From NCBI GenBank assembly GCA_963522175.1, contig CAUQXC010000002.1:186001-250000 (forward strand): a stretch of DNA of 64,000 nt. Direction: 5' to 3'. This DNA is from CAKAHY01 sp963522175 (GTDB taxonomy: Bacteria; Bacillota; Clostridia; Lachnospirales; Lachnospiraceae). Made by a program: the position numbers and the translations under genes. Of this stretch, positions 53,801 to 62,259 are shown in pieces (within the stretch, counting starts at the first letter, position 1; every line of letters starts with the position of its first letter). The notes under the pieces are model-generated. The model saw nothing but the letters and a program-made list of their open reading frames with translations. It ran no database searches and was not told where the DNA came from.

Positions 53801-53893
53801 TTCTGGTTCAGTATATCATGGTGGGTTTATCTGCTTGTTGCGGGACTGGGACTTATCGGATATGCAGCCTTTAATGAAATGAAAAAGAGATAA
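50822..53893 (+). CDS. Giant polytopic membrane protein, tandem paralogue 2
   Basis: A 1023-residue paralogue of the preceding gene. The same layout is shorter: an N-terminal helix (FFLLVVVIIESIVLV), a coiled coil, a proline-rich linker with LPEPLPEPLPV, then ~25 membrane helices. Shared landmarks include TTTWRILPNI (both), KKFNEKPYAFV, FENFCYGNL (both) and the C-terminus TRDFWFSISWWVYLLVAGLG. AGGAGGATATCCC precedes ATG 50822, and its terminator follows at 53900. Tandem duplication with size divergence is evident. No function is assigned. Confidence 0.75.
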   Translation: MLFFLLVVVIIESIVLVNLYNKNEVLTKEIAELKKLGSSLKNSEQEKNLPLPQTPDVEAIAVSKLEEEKPLPEPLPEPLPVQEHAKPEFFKDPVWQANSALILGTFFIMLSGLIFSTTTWRILPNIGKIFVLMGSSLIFFLGSLIADKKFHIEKTSKAFYILGSVFIFVSIVGMGFFGLLGETLKPFGSDNMRLYFIAAFFTETALILGLKKFNEKPYAFVCLAGKSICFYLLLLSFKPKTEVLSILYSLYCVILIFSNEIFQKHKDKINISFVNSSVKDIFENFCYGNLFLASLIISFIFPTGLSFGITCFVLACTHIYFASARDDLRTDLSSVVLIILVGARIYKMTKPETTSEIVIFLTGVLSLFYLLNYTKLLSERMKKITGVFIYALYGIIFCVYVAVGFFEPTIEKAYLFSGLLLFIYSILETRRNIKFCISIHLSFLAFFYLLMHFFSLDLEVRYIIGTLVYISAISTYKIEHPAFIDRKSSFLYLAAGCINAVLAYYNYCIESLFSSFDIVDNFIYISSGLAVVYVIFILYTYGKGKLFVLKRFIPFVGLLAVYLFCHYFKLGILSEKAELQKLTMLFYFGVIMALDVWKYQGFSYSSVILSLLYSLIYYFSAVFNTDDEVQVNLYLSTFSSCSFLILNCIFFFFKKKTSRFKAWEIDAFTIINLMLMSAYFAFTKFEFDIKFNFTLLATAWLILIIFRKAHSKLLLLIKYILLILGAITSLVYCSLLVDSSPTWYILPILVNSAALYLYNRLDEKNVIYIVSYLSCVPIPFALLYEKPELNHNIIYIITYSLIVIIAGASRLKYKIIELKEKIYESRFDWVNILSVIIIFLMIVSTKVSVWRFSFTLLLAAYFLQYAQIEKLKSYALAVTGFCLVIACWLEPWFKVSDLLYLKAVILPLAAWVYSLSFIFKKGVILNNLQIAFYGVFHFILIIEVFFKNSLDYSFILEGICLGGFLWNNIRKNRIYTIISAISASLVVFYMTRDFWFSISWWVYLLVAGLGLIGYAAFNEMKKR

Positions 53894-53899
53894 ATTTAA

Positions 53900-53947
53900 C
53901 GCCGGCAACGGAGGAACTTATATCCTCCGCTGTCGGCGCTATTTTTT
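53900..53947. terminator. Bidirectional terminator
   Basis: CGCCGGCA.CGGAGGA (53900-53915) pairs with TCCTCCG.TGTCGGCG (53923-53938), allowing one mismatch and one G-U, then a T6 run on the plus strand. It separates the convergent giant membrane gene and metF. Confidence 0.8.
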
Positions 53948-54806
53948 AAGAAACCTTATGTTTACCGAATAAACTTGCTACCGCCTTGTATATATCTTTT
54001 GCCGTATCCGCATTATTCATCGTATACAGATGTATTCCGGCAACATCATTTGTTACCAAATCAACAATCTGGTCTATGGCATACGCAATTCCCGCATCTC
54101 TCAATGCCTCCTTGGAGTGCTCGTACTTATCAAGTATGGCTATAAACTTTCTCGGAAGCTTTGCTTTTGTTGTATCTATAAGTCTGTGTGCCTGCGCTCT
54201 GTTGACTATAGGCATGATACCCGCCATTATAGGCTTATCTATTCCCGCAAGCTCACAGCTTTCTTTAAACAGATAAAAGGTATCATTGTCAAAAAACAAC
54301 TGTGTGATAAGCTCACCGCAACCCACATCTATCTTATTTTTAAGATACTTTATATCCTGAACCCTGTTGGGAGAGTCAGGGTGGATCTCCGGATAGCAGG
54401 CACCGAATATAGAAATGTTTTTATCCTGCTCCCTTATGAAGCTTATCAGATCCGATGCATACTTAAAATCTCCCACCGGCGGCTTATCGGGATATATATC
54501 TCCTCTTAAAGCAAGCAATCCGTCTATATTGATTTTCTTTAAATCGTCCATTATGGAAACTACCTGCTCCTTTGACACGTACATAGCCGGCAAGTGAGCT
54601 ATACATGGTAAATGCAGCTCTGTCTTTATATATTCCGCCACTTTTACGGTCAATTCCTTTATATTGTCCGGGTTGTTACTGCAGGTTACACTTATATAAT
54701 CCGGAGACAGACCTTTCATCTCTGCGAGTGCCTCATACAGATTTTGGGTACTTGTAGAAGTATTCGGAGGGAATACCTCAAATGAAAATGTTTGTTTGAT
54801 ACTCAT
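53946..54806 (-). CDS. metF: Methylenetetrahydrofolate reductase
   Basis: A 286-residue MTHFR reducing 5,10-methylene-THF to 5-methyl-THF. N-terminal FSFEVFPPN is the family signature with the catalytic Glu, followed by DYISVTCSNNPDN, GLLALRGDIYP, and GCGELITQLFFDND in the barrel. This is the short FAD-barrel form without the eukaryotic regulatory domain. AAAGGA precedes ATG 54806. It is 14 bases downstream of the histidine kinase gene and may be cotranscribed. No other methionine or acetogenesis gene is nearby. Confidence 0.92.
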   Translation of the reverse strand: MSIKQTFSFEVFPPNTSTSTQNLYEALAEMKGLSPDYISVTCSNNPDNIKELTVKVAEYIKTELHLPCIAHLPAMYVSKEQVVSIMDDLKKINIDGLLALRGDIYPDKPPVGDFKYASDLISFIREQDKNISIFGACYPEIHPDSPNRVQDIKYLKNKIDVGCGELITQLFFDNDTFYLFKESCELAGIDKPIMAGIMPIVNRAQAHRLIDTTKAKLPRKFIAILDKYEHSKEALRDAGIAYAIDQIVDLVTNDVAGIHLYTMNNADTAKDIYKAVASLFGKHKVS

Positions 54807-54820
54807 TTTCCAATCCTTTC

Positions 54821-56287
54821 TTATGCTTTATCAAGTTCAAACCAGAATTCAACACCGTTTTCTTTATTGGAAACACCGCATTTATTGTTATGTGCCTCTA
54901 TAATAGCCTTAACTATGGACAGACCTATACCTGTTCCTCCATAGCTTCTGGAATGGGCTTTATCTACCTTGTAGAATTTTTCCCATAAATTCTTTATATC
55001 CTCTTTAGGTATATTTTTACCTGTGTTAAATACTGACACTCTAATTTTATCCGTTATTTCCGTTATGTCAATCTTTATATATCCATTTTCGCTTACATGA
55101 TGTATTGCATTGCTTATAAAATTAGTTATAACCTCTTCAAGCTTGAATTCATCGCCCCTTACCCAGACTGGTGAACCCGCTTCAAAAATGATATCGGCAT
55201 TTTTATCCGTCAAAAGTATTCCCGTAGCCGAGATGACCCCCGCAATAAGCTCACTTATATTAAATCTTTCCGCCTCCACCTTTTGATTTCCGGATTCCAG
55301 GGCTGAAAGTGTAAGAAGCTGTCTTACTATGGTATTCATCTTATTCGCTTCATCTATTATGACTTCCGTATAATATCTTCTGCTCTCTTCGTCCTCGCAC
55401 AATCCTTCATTAAGCCCCTCCGCATAGCCCTGAATAAGAGCTATAGGTGTCTTCAGTTCATGGCTTACATTTGCAATAAAGTCTTTTCTCATATTGTCAA
55501 TTTCTTCTTTTTTCTTTATATCCTCCTGCAGCCTTTCATTTGCAAGCTTAAGCTCCTCAAAGGCTTTTTTCAGGCTGTCCGACATAATATTCATGTTGCA
55601 ACCGAGAACTCCTATCTCATCTTTACTCGTTCCCGTATATTTTGCATCAAAATCAAAATGTCCCATTTTTTCGGATATGCTTGCAAGAGTCTTGATGGGC
55701 TTTGTAATCATAAGACTTACATAAAAGCATAAAATAAGCGCAAGTATGAGGGCTAAGCTTACTATGTAAAGCATAAAACCGTTTGACAGGGCTATACTCT
55801 CCTTCAGGCTTTCTATGGAGCTTGACATGATTACCATAGTTTGATTATCGCTTGCATAGCCTATAAAATCTATAAATGACGTATTAACCGTATCAACATG
55901 ATGCTGTATTATCTGATACTGATGATTTCTAAATAAAAGCGTATAGTTATTTTGCGCCTTGTCAAAAAGTATATCCTGTACCCTTTTTAAAAGATAATCG
56001 CCATCCCTCTCGTTTGTTATTATAACCTTTGAAGTAGCGGAATCGATAAGGGCAATGGTTATATTATATTTGTATGAATATTCCGACAAAAGCTCTTCGA
56101 TTTCATCATTATCATCCTCACTTATCTGCTCGTCAAGCTTTTCATAGGCCTGTCTAAGCTCTGAAACCTTTTTTTGCCTGTAATACAGCTCCAAGGCAAA
56201 GTTATTGAGTATAATGAGCATAAGGCTTATAAAGGCAATAACGGCAATTAACAAAAGCATCAGCTTTTTTCTTATGGAAAGCTTCAT
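54821..56287 (-). CDS. Sensor histidine kinase (HAMP, HisKA, HATPase)
   Basis: A 488-residue kinase. Helix one is at ~8-30, an extracytoplasmic domain spans ~31-165, and helix two is at ~170-190, followed by HAMP (ITKPIKTLASISEKMGHFD). A linker coiled coil leads to HisKA with the phospho-His in FIANVSHELKTPIALIQGYAEG, then HATPase_c: N box NFISNAIHHVSENG, G1 box VFNTGKNIPKED and G2 box SYGGTGIGLSIVKAI. It overlaps the response regulator by one base (TAATG). The ligand is unknown. Confidence 0.92.
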   Translation of the reverse strand: MKLSIRKKLMLLLIAVIAFISLMLIILNNFALELYYRQKKVSELRQAYEKLDEQISEDDNDEIEELLSEYSYKYNITIALIDSATSKVIITNERDGDYLLKRVQDILFDKAQNNYTLLFRNHQYQIIQHHVDTVNTSFIDFIGYASDNQTMVIMSSSIESLKESIALSNGFMLYIVSLALILALILCFYVSLMITKPIKTLASISEKMGHFDFDAKYTGTSKDEIGVLGCNMNIMSDSLKKAFEELKLANERLQEDIKKKEEIDNMRKDFIANVSHELKTPIALIQGYAEGLNEGLCEDEESRRYYTEVIIDEANKMNTIVRQLLTLSALESGNQKVEAERFNISELIAGVISATGILLTDKNADIIFEAGSPVWVRGDEFKLEEVITNFISNAIHHVSENGYIKIDITEITDKIRVSVFNTGKNIPKEDIKNLWEKFYKVDKAHSRSYGGTGIGLSIVKAIIEAHNNKCGVSNKENGVEFWFELDKA

Positions 56288-56961
56288 TACTCAACCTCAA
56301 ACTTATATCCCATACCCCAAATGGTCTTTATAAGTTCACCCTTTTCTCCCATTTTCGCTCTGAGCTTTTTAACATGAGTGTCTATGGTTCTTGCATCTCC
56401 GAAGTAATCATAGTTCCAGACGTTGTTAAGTATCTTTTCTCTTGACAGGGCTATTCCCTTGTTTTCCACAAAATATGTCAAAAGTTCAAATTCCTTATAG
56501 CTAAGTTCCACATCCGCACCGTCTATACTTACTTTATGTGCGCTTTTATCTATAATTATACCGCCCGCGCTGAGCTTTTCTTCCTCGTTTCCGAAGCTTC
56601 TTCGTAAAATCGCTTCAACTCTGGCTACAAGTATTTTAGGGCTGAAAGGCTTTGTGATATACTCATCGACCCCCAGCTTGAAGCCCGTAAGCTCATCCTT
56701 CTCCTCGGCTCTTGCGGTAAGCATAATAACCGGCAGATCCGAATACTGCCTTATCCCTTTCAAGGTCTCAAAGCCGTCAAGCTTGGGCATCATCACATCA
56801 AGAAGAACAAGCTTGATATCCTTATCCGACATAAAAATTTGTATGGCTTCCTCTCCGTCTGCCGCCTCTATGACTTTATAACCTTTTATACTCAAAAAAT
56901 CCTTTACAAGTTTTCTCATTCTCGCTTCATCATCAACAACCAAAATTTTTACGGCTTCCAT
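56287..56961 (-). CDS. OmpR/PhoB-family response regulator
   Basis: A 224-residue regulator: a receiver with the acidic pair VVDDEARMR, the phospho-Asp in VLLDVMMPKLDG, TARAEEKDE (Thr) and ITKPFSPK (Lys), then a winged-helix DNA-binding domain (SREKILNNVWNYDYFG, TIDTHVKKLRAKMG, IKTIWGMGYKFE). It forms a two-component system with the adjacent kinase, and is the first gene of the unit. AGAAAGGAAAG precedes ATG 56961. Its targets are not visible. Confidence 0.93.
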   Translation of the reverse strand: MEAVKILVVDDEARMRKLVKDFLSIKGYKVIEAADGEEAIQIFMSDKDIKLVLLDVMMPKLDGFETLKGIRQYSDLPVIMLTARAEEKDELTGFKLGVDEYITKPFSPKILVARVEAILRRSFGNEEEKLSAGGIIIDKSAHKVSIDGADVELSYKEFELLTYFVENKGIALSREKILNNVWNYDYFGDARTIDTHVKKLRAKMGEKGELIKTIWGMGYKFEVE

Positions 56962-56984
56962 ATAAACTTTCCTTTCTATGTATT

Positions 56985-57037
56985 AAAAAATTCACCTGTT
57001 CAACTAAAGTAATATTAGCAAAAGCAGGTGAATTTTT
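56985..57037 (-). terminator. Inverted repeat/terminator after aspS
   Basis: TTCACCTG (56991-56998) and CAGGTGAA (57025-57032) pair with A- and T-runs beyond them, extending the stem to ~13 bp with a 26-base loop. It lies beyond the aspS stop and upstream of the response regulator gene. Confidence 0.6.
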
Positions 57038-57078
57038 CTATAATTTCACACTTATTTCATCTTATTTACAAGACGGAG

Positions 57079-58872
57079 CTACTCTTCTTCGCTCTTTACA
57101 AGGTCTATATACAGTTCATCAAGCTGCACTTTATCCACGGTATCCGGTGCATTGATCATAAGATCCGAAGCATCCTTTACCTTAGGGAAAGCCATAACGT
57201 CTCTGATCGAATCGGCTCCCGTCATAAGCATGATAACCCTGTCAAAGCCGTAAGCAAGACCTGCATGAGGAGGAACCCCGTATTTAAACGCCTCCAGAAG
57301 ATAGCCGAATCTCTCCTCGGCAGTTTCCTTTGAAAGTCCCAAAACCTCAAACATCTTTGACTGAACATCGCTTTGATGTATACGGACGGAACCTCCGCCA
57401 AGCTCGGTACCGTTTAACACTATGTCATAGGCTTTCGCACGTACTCTTCCCGGATCGGAATCTATATACTCAAAATCTTCTTCCATAGGGCTTGTAAAAG
57501 GATGGTGTACGGCGTAGTATCTTCCGTCTTCTTCGGAATACTCGAACAGAGGGAATTCCGTAACCCAGAGGAATTTGAAATCATCTTTTTTAAGAAGTCC
57601 GAGACCTTCAGCAATATGAACTCTCAAAGCTCCGAGACTTGCCCATACCACCTTGTTTTTATCGGCGGCAAAGAGAAGTAAATCTCCCGGCTTTGCATCC
57701 ATTTTCTTTATAAGTGCCTCAATCTCTCCTTCTTTTAGGAATTTTGCAAATGAAGATTTAATACTTCCGTCTTCTTCAAGTGCCAAATACGCAAGCCCCT
57801 TTGCGCCGTAATCCTTAACAAAGGATACCAGCGCATCTATCTTCTTTCTGGGCATGCCCGCCTGCCCGCTTACATTTATTCCTCTTACGCTTCCTCCTGC
57901 CGCCAAAGCATTTGTAAAGACTGAAAATTCGCAATCCTTTACAAGCTCGCTTACATCCGTAAGCTCCATTCCGAAACGTAAATCCGGCTTGTCGCTTCCG
58001 TATCTGTCCATTGCTTCCTGCCATGTCATTCTTGGAATAGGTAAAGGTATATCCACATTAAGTATGTCCTTAAAAAGCTTATTAATAAGCTTTTCGTTTA
58101 TGGAAATAACATCATCCACATCAACGAAGCTCAGCTCCATATCTATCTGCGTAAACTCCGGCTGTCTGTCCGCTCTTAAGTCCTCATCTCTGTAGCAGCG
58201 TGCAAGCTGGAAGTATCTGTCATATCCCGAGCACATAAGGAGCTGCTTAAATAACTGAGGAGACTGGGGCAGAGCGTAAAACTTGCCCGGGTGAACACGG
58301 CTCGGAACAAGATAATCTCTTGCTCCCTCCGGTGAACTCTTTATGAGAGTAGGTGTTTCTATCTCCAAAAAACCGTTATCCGCCAAAAAGCTTCTTGTAA
58401 GTGTGGCAACCTTTGAGCGAAGCATAATATTTTTTTGTATATCCGGTCTTCTGAGGTCAAGATATCTGTATTTAAGTCTCAATTCTTCCTTTGTCTTACT
58501 GTTTTCCTCTATAGGAAACGGCGGTGTCAAGGCCTCCGACAAAATTCTTATCTCTTTCGCACTTACTTCAAGCTCTCCGGTTTCAAGATCCGCATTTGCC
58601 GCACCTGCTCTTTTATCTATAATGCCTGTAACTGCTATACAAAACTCCGCTCTGAGTTTTTCGGCTTTTGCAAAGCTTTCCGCCCCGCACTTTTCTTCTT
58701 CAAAAATTATTTGGAGAAGGCCCGTTCTGTCTCTCAGGTCTACAAATATAAGTCCGCCCTTATTTCTTGACTTTTGCACCCAGCCCATAACGGTTACTTC
58801 GCTTCCCAAGGGAGCACTTATCACTTCGGCGCACCTGTGGCTTCTTTTTAAGCCCTTCATTGATTCTGCCAT
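57079..58872 (-). CDS. aspS: Aspartyl-tRNA synthetase
   Basis: A 597-residue bacterial-type AspRS, class II. The N-terminal OB-fold anticodon domain (VMGWVQKSRNKGGLIFVDLRD) is followed by the catalytic domain with motif 2 (FTQIDMELSF region), FYALPQSPQLFKQLLM and motif 3 (GLAYGFDRVIML). The bacterial GAD insertion lies at ~290-420. AAAGGAG precedes ATG 58872. It ends the hisS-aspS pair typical of Clostridia. Confidence 0.96.
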   Translation of the reverse strand: MAESMKGLKRSHRCAEVISAPLGSEVTVMGWVQKSRNKGGLIFVDLRDRTGLLQIIFEEEKCGAESFAKAEKLRAEFCIAVTGIIDKRAGAANADLETGELEVSAKEIRILSEALTPPFPIEENSKTKEELRLKYRYLDLRRPDIQKNIMLRSKVATLTRSFLADNGFLEIETPTLIKSSPEGARDYLVPSRVHPGKFYALPQSPQLFKQLLMCSGYDRYFQLARCYRDEDLRADRQPEFTQIDMELSFVDVDDVISINEKLINKLFKDILNVDIPLPIPRMTWQEAMDRYGSDKPDLRFGMELTDVSELVKDCEFSVFTNALAAGGSVRGINVSGQAGMPRKKIDALVSFVKDYGAKGLAYLALEEDGSIKSSFAKFLKEGEIEALIKKMDAKPGDLLLFAADKNKVVWASLGALRVHIAEGLGLLKKDDFKFLWVTEFPLFEYSEEDGRYYAVHHPFTSPMEEDFEYIDSDPGRVRAKAYDIVLNGTELGGGSVRIHQSDVQSKMFEVLGLSKETAEERFGYLLEAFKYGVPPHAGLAYGFDRVIMLMTGADSIRDVMAFPKVKDASDLMINAPDTVDKVQLDELYIDLVKSEEE

Positions 58873-58903
58873 TTTTTCTCCTTTAACAACAATTTTAATG
58901 ATT

Positions 58904-60166
58904 TTATTTCAATTCTTCCTTATAGATTTCTACAAAGTCCGTATATCCGTCTTCCATAAGCTTGTTCTTTTGAAATTTCTTATTTTTATTCATTCTTGCG
59001 ACACTTACTATGTTTCCTTTTTTTCTGTCCTCCGCCGCCATAATAAAAATCTCGTTAAGTTTATCGGATGATATACCCTTTTCAAATAAATATGCTTTTT
59101 TCGTACTTTCTTCGGAAAGCTTAAAACCTGCATCCGCAAGTATAGTTATTATTCTCTCAAAGCCTATTGAAAAACCGCAGGCAGGAGTATCTTTTGATGT
59201 AAATCTTCCTATCATTTTGTCGTATCGCCCGCCACCCGCAACGGAGCCCGAAAAGCCTTCCATCGAAACCTCAAAAATAGTTCCCGTGTAGTATCCCATA
59301 CCTCGTACCAGAGTAGGGTCAAAAACAAGCTCAAACTCGCTTGCCGCCGAAGCCTTTACTGCCGACATTATTTCGTAGAGGTTGTATACCTGCTCTTCCT
59401 CTATATAGCCCTTTAATATATCCTTTAAGGATAACACGGCTTTTTCGTCGGTACCGAAATTTTCGAACAATGAAATGTACTTATCAACACTTTCCTTTTC
59501 GTAACCGGACTGCAAAAGCTCCTCTTTAACTCCCGAAAGGCCTATTTTATCCATCTTATCGAGAATAATAAATACCTTATCGCTTCCGTCCTCGGGAAAG
59601 CCCGAATACAGCGCCATAGCTTTCAAAATCTGTCTGTCATTGATTCGCACGGTAAATTTATTGTCGGGGCAGATTCTTGAAAGTGCAAGAGTCGTAGCGC
59701 TTATAAGCTCTATTTCCGCAAGGTTGCTTTCATCACCCAAAATATCTATATCGCACTGAGTAAACTGTCTGAATCTTCCTTTCTGAGGTCTGTCCGCTCT
59801 CCAAACACTTCCTATCTGCAAGGCTTTAAACGGTGCAGGCAGACTTGCCTGATTATTTGAATAATATCTTGCAAGAGGCAAGGTAAGGTCATATCTTAAT
59901 CCGCTGTCTACTATATCGGCTTCGGATACATTATCCGCGAGATTAAGCTTTTCTCCTCTTTTCAAAATCTTAAAAATAAGCTTTTCGTTGTCTCCGCCCT
60001 GCTTTGAAAGCAAATTTTCGATGTGCTCCATGGCAGGAGTGTCTATTGCCGAAAAGCCGAATGATCTGTATGTGTCTTTTATTATGCCCATAAGATAATC
60101 TCTTATCACCATCTCATCAGGCAAAATGTCTTTCATGCCTGTTACGGGCTTTTTAACCAATGCCAT
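58904..60166 (-). CDS. hisS: Histidyl-tRNA synthetase
   Basis: A 420-residue class II synthetase: MKDILPDE at the start, LRYDLTLPLARY, WRADRPQKGRFRQFTQCDID (motif 2), and SGSVAGGGRYDKMIG in the His-specific region, with an anticodon-binding domain at the C-terminus. Tight operon: it overlaps the HemZ-type gene by 14 bases and aspS follows 31 bases later. TGGGGAG precedes ATG 60166. No T-box leader is possible at this site because the upstream gene overlaps. Confidence 0.96.
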   Translation of the reverse strand: MALVKKPVTGMKDILPDEMVIRDYLMGIIKDTYRSFGFSAIDTPAMEHIENLLSKQGGDNEKLIFKILKRGEKLNLADNVSEADIVDSGLRYDLTLPLARYYSNNQASLPAPFKALQIGSVWRADRPQKGRFRQFTQCDIDILGDESNLAEIELISATTLALSRICPDNKFTVRINDRQILKAMALYSGFPEDGSDKVFIILDKMDKIGLSGVKEELLQSGYEKESVDKYISLFENFGTDEKAVLSLKDILKGYIEEEQVYNLYEIMSAVKASAASEFELVFDPTLVRGMGYYTGTIFEVSMEGFSGSVAGGGRYDKMIGRFTSKDTPACGFSIGFERIITILADAGFKLSEESTKKAYLFEKGISSDKLNEIFIMAAEDRKKGNIVSVARMNKNKKFQKNKLMEDGYTDFVEIYKEELK

Positions 60167-61601
60167 AATATCTCCCCAAATTTTCTTTCTTTTTATCTAT
60201 AAGCTCCTCAAGCCTTTCTATATAAAGCTTGGGATCTTTTACATTTTCTATTCTTTCAAGCCTGTTTTCTTCCGGAAATACTATCTTTGTTGATGTTCCC
60301 GCACCGCAGGCTATAATGGTCTGTTTTTCTTCCATTATCAAAATATTGTATATGCACTCCGTACCGGGCTTTGCATAGGCTACATTCTCAAAGTTTCCTA
60401 TCATATTTTTTTGCCTGTACATATAATAGGGAAAAAGTCCCGCTTTTGCACAGGCATCGGCACACAAGTCTATCATCTCGGAATTATTTTTAAGCTTCAT
60501 TCCGTAATAGCTTTCTTTATCTGTATTTAATTTCGCCGCTCTTTTTATAGCGAGTGTATGCACGGTTATAGACTCCGGAGCAAGCTTTAAAAGCTCGTCC
60601 ATAGTATATTTTACATCTTCCAAATCTTCCTTAGGAAGTCCTAAAATTATATCCGTGTTTATGTTATCAAAGCCCATGGCTCTTGCCGTCCTAAATGCCG
60701 TTTTAAACTGTTCTACGGTCTGCCTTCTTCCTATAAGCTCCAAAGTTCTGTCATGCATGGTCTGGGGATTGATTGAAATTCTCCCGACCTTATGCTTTTT
60801 CAAAACTTCAAACTTTTCCTTTGTAATGCTGTCCGGTCTTCCGGCTTCCACACTTATTTCAAGAAGGTTTGAAAGGTCAAAGTTGTCCGAAAGACAGTTT
60901 AAAATCTCATCAAGCTCTTCTTCTGAAATGGAGCTTGGAGTTCCGCCGCCCATATAAACGGTTTGCAGCTTTTTCCCTTCGGTAAGTTTTGAAACCTCCC
61001 TAAGCTCTTTACACAAAGCCGAAATATAATCTCCCGTCCTGTTCTTCCACTTATCTATGGGATAAGACGTAAACGAGCAGTAAGCACAGGTTGTAGGGCA
61101 AAAAGGAATACCTATATACAGGCTGAAGCCGTTTTTATAGTCCATTTTATCCAAGAGCATTTTTTCTTTCAATGCCGTCTTCAAACAAAGCTCAAGCTTT
61201 GAATCGCTTATAAGATAGCTTTCCTTCATTATTCTTCTTATATCATCGTTTGTGAAATTTTTTTCAAGCATTTCCATAACAAGCTTTGTGGGTCTTATAC
61301 CCGTAAGCGTTCCCCATGGAAGTTCTTTTTTTGTATGCCTTGTAAGAATACCGTACAAGCCTTTTTTTGTGAGATTTTTATTTTCGCTTCTTGTTTCTTT
61401 TTCCTCAAAGGAAAATTCGGCTTTTTCTCCATTTTCAAATTCTGCTTCGAATACATAAGTTTTATCTTTTATAAAAGCTTTAAGAGTAAGTACGGCATCA
61501 TCTTTTTTTTCATAGGCATAGGTCTCGCCCGGATAAAAAGCCATACAAAGCTCCCTTATGTCCTGTTCAAACGAGACCTCTTCAAGTAGTAATACTATCA
61601 T
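60153..61601 (-). CDS. hemZ: HemZ-type coproporphyrinogen III oxidase-like radical SAM protein
   Basis: A 482-residue radical SAM protein with an N-terminal extension of ~150 residues, then IGIPFCPTTCAYCSFTSYPID with the CxxxCxxC cluster site. A GGGTPSS motif follows (VYMGGGTPSSISEEELDEIL) and the HemN/HemZ-like FDNINTDIILGLPKEDLED. This is the clostridial HemZ group, whose role in haem synthesis is assumed from homologues and often unproven. The CxxxCxxC and neighbour genes fit that group. It overlaps hisS by 14 bases and follows the MBL gene by two. Confidence 0.88.
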   Translation of the reverse strand: MIVLLLEEVSFEQDIRELCMAFYPGETYAYEKKDDAVLTLKAFIKDKTYVFEAEFENGEKAEFSFEEKETRSENKNLTKKGLYGILTRHTKKELPWGTLTGIRPTKLVMEMLEKNFTNDDIRRIMKESYLISDSKLELCLKTALKEKMLLDKMDYKNGFSLYIGIPFCPTTCAYCSFTSYPIDKWKNRTGDYISALCKELREVSKLTEGKKLQTVYMGGGTPSSISEEELDEILNCLSDNFDLSNLLEISVEAGRPDSITKEKFEVLKKHKVGRISINPQTMHDRTLELIGRRQTVEQFKTAFRTARAMGFDNINTDIILGLPKEDLEDVKYTMDELLKLAPESITVHTLAIKRAAKLNTDKESYYGMKLKNNSEMIDLCADACAKAGLFPYYMYRQKNMIGNFENVAYAKPGTECIYNILIMEEKQTIIACGAGTSTKIVFPEENRLERIENVKDPKLYIERLEELIDKKKENLGRYYGIG

Positions 61602-61603
61602 CT

Positions 61604-62251
61604 TTATTGTCCTGAATCTTTTACTATGGGATTATTTTTCTTTTCGTATTCCAAGGTACTTATACTCATATGACCCGGATACACTATTATCTTATCATCC
61701 AAGGTAAAAATCTTATCTCTAAGCGAAGTCTTAAGCGCCTCAAAATCTCCGCTGTATAAATCATACCTGCCGTAGCTGTTACGAAACAGTGTATCTCCCG
61801 TAAAAATAATATCTTCATCCCTTACAAGATAGCACACCGAGCCGTGTGTATGCCCGGGAGTTTCTATCACTTCAAATACATGTCCGAGAAGTTCAAGCTT
61901 TTCGCCGTCTTTAAGCAAAACGTCGGCCTTCGTTTTTATATCTTTTCTAAACAGGTATTTTCCCGCATTATACTCGGAATTTTCTATAAGATCCGCATCA
62001 TGCTCACCGAGATAGGCTTTAACTTTATACCTATCCCTAATCTCGTCCAAAGCAAGCATATGGTCGGCATGCGCATGCGTAAGCAAAATTGCAACGGGCT
62101 TTAAGCCTTCCTCATCTATAAAGGCTTCTATTTTCTCCGCCTTTGCCGCCGGATCTATTATGACACATTCCTTTGTATCCTCATTGTATACTATGTACAC
62201 ATTGGTTGCCACCCAGCCCAGCTCCATAGCTTTTATATGCAACTTATTCAT
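61604..62251 (-). CDS. MBL-fold metal-dependent hydrolase (glyoxalase-II-like)
   Basis: A 215-residue beta-lactamase-fold hydrolase. The metal motif LTHAHADHMLALDEI is intact (HxHxDH), with ETPGHTHGSVCYLV, IIFTGDTLFRNSYGR and YPGHMS supplying the remaining ligands. It is similar to the hydroxyacylglutathione-hydrolase-like proteins often found downstream of relA in Clostridia. Its substrate is unknown. It lies 8 bases downstream of relA and two bases upstream of hemZ, so it is an operon member. Weak GGTTAATT ribosome site. Confidence 0.9.
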   Translation of the reverse strand: MNKLHIKAMELGWVATNVYIVYNEDTKECVIIDPAAKAEKIEAFIDEEGLKPVAILLTHAHADHMLALDEIRDRYKVKAYLGEHDADLIENSEYNAGKYLFRKDIKTKADVLLKDGEKLELLGHVFEVIETPGHTHGSVCYLVRDEDIIFTGDTLFRNSYGRYDLYSGDFEALKTSLRDKIFTLDDKIIVYPGHMSISTLEYEKKNNPIVKDSGQ

Positions 62252-62259
62252 AAATTTAA

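Noticed and set aside
58872..60166. T-box or other tRNA-sensing leader for hisS-aspS
   Set aside because: Genes overlap or leave at most 31 bases, so no room exists for a leader.
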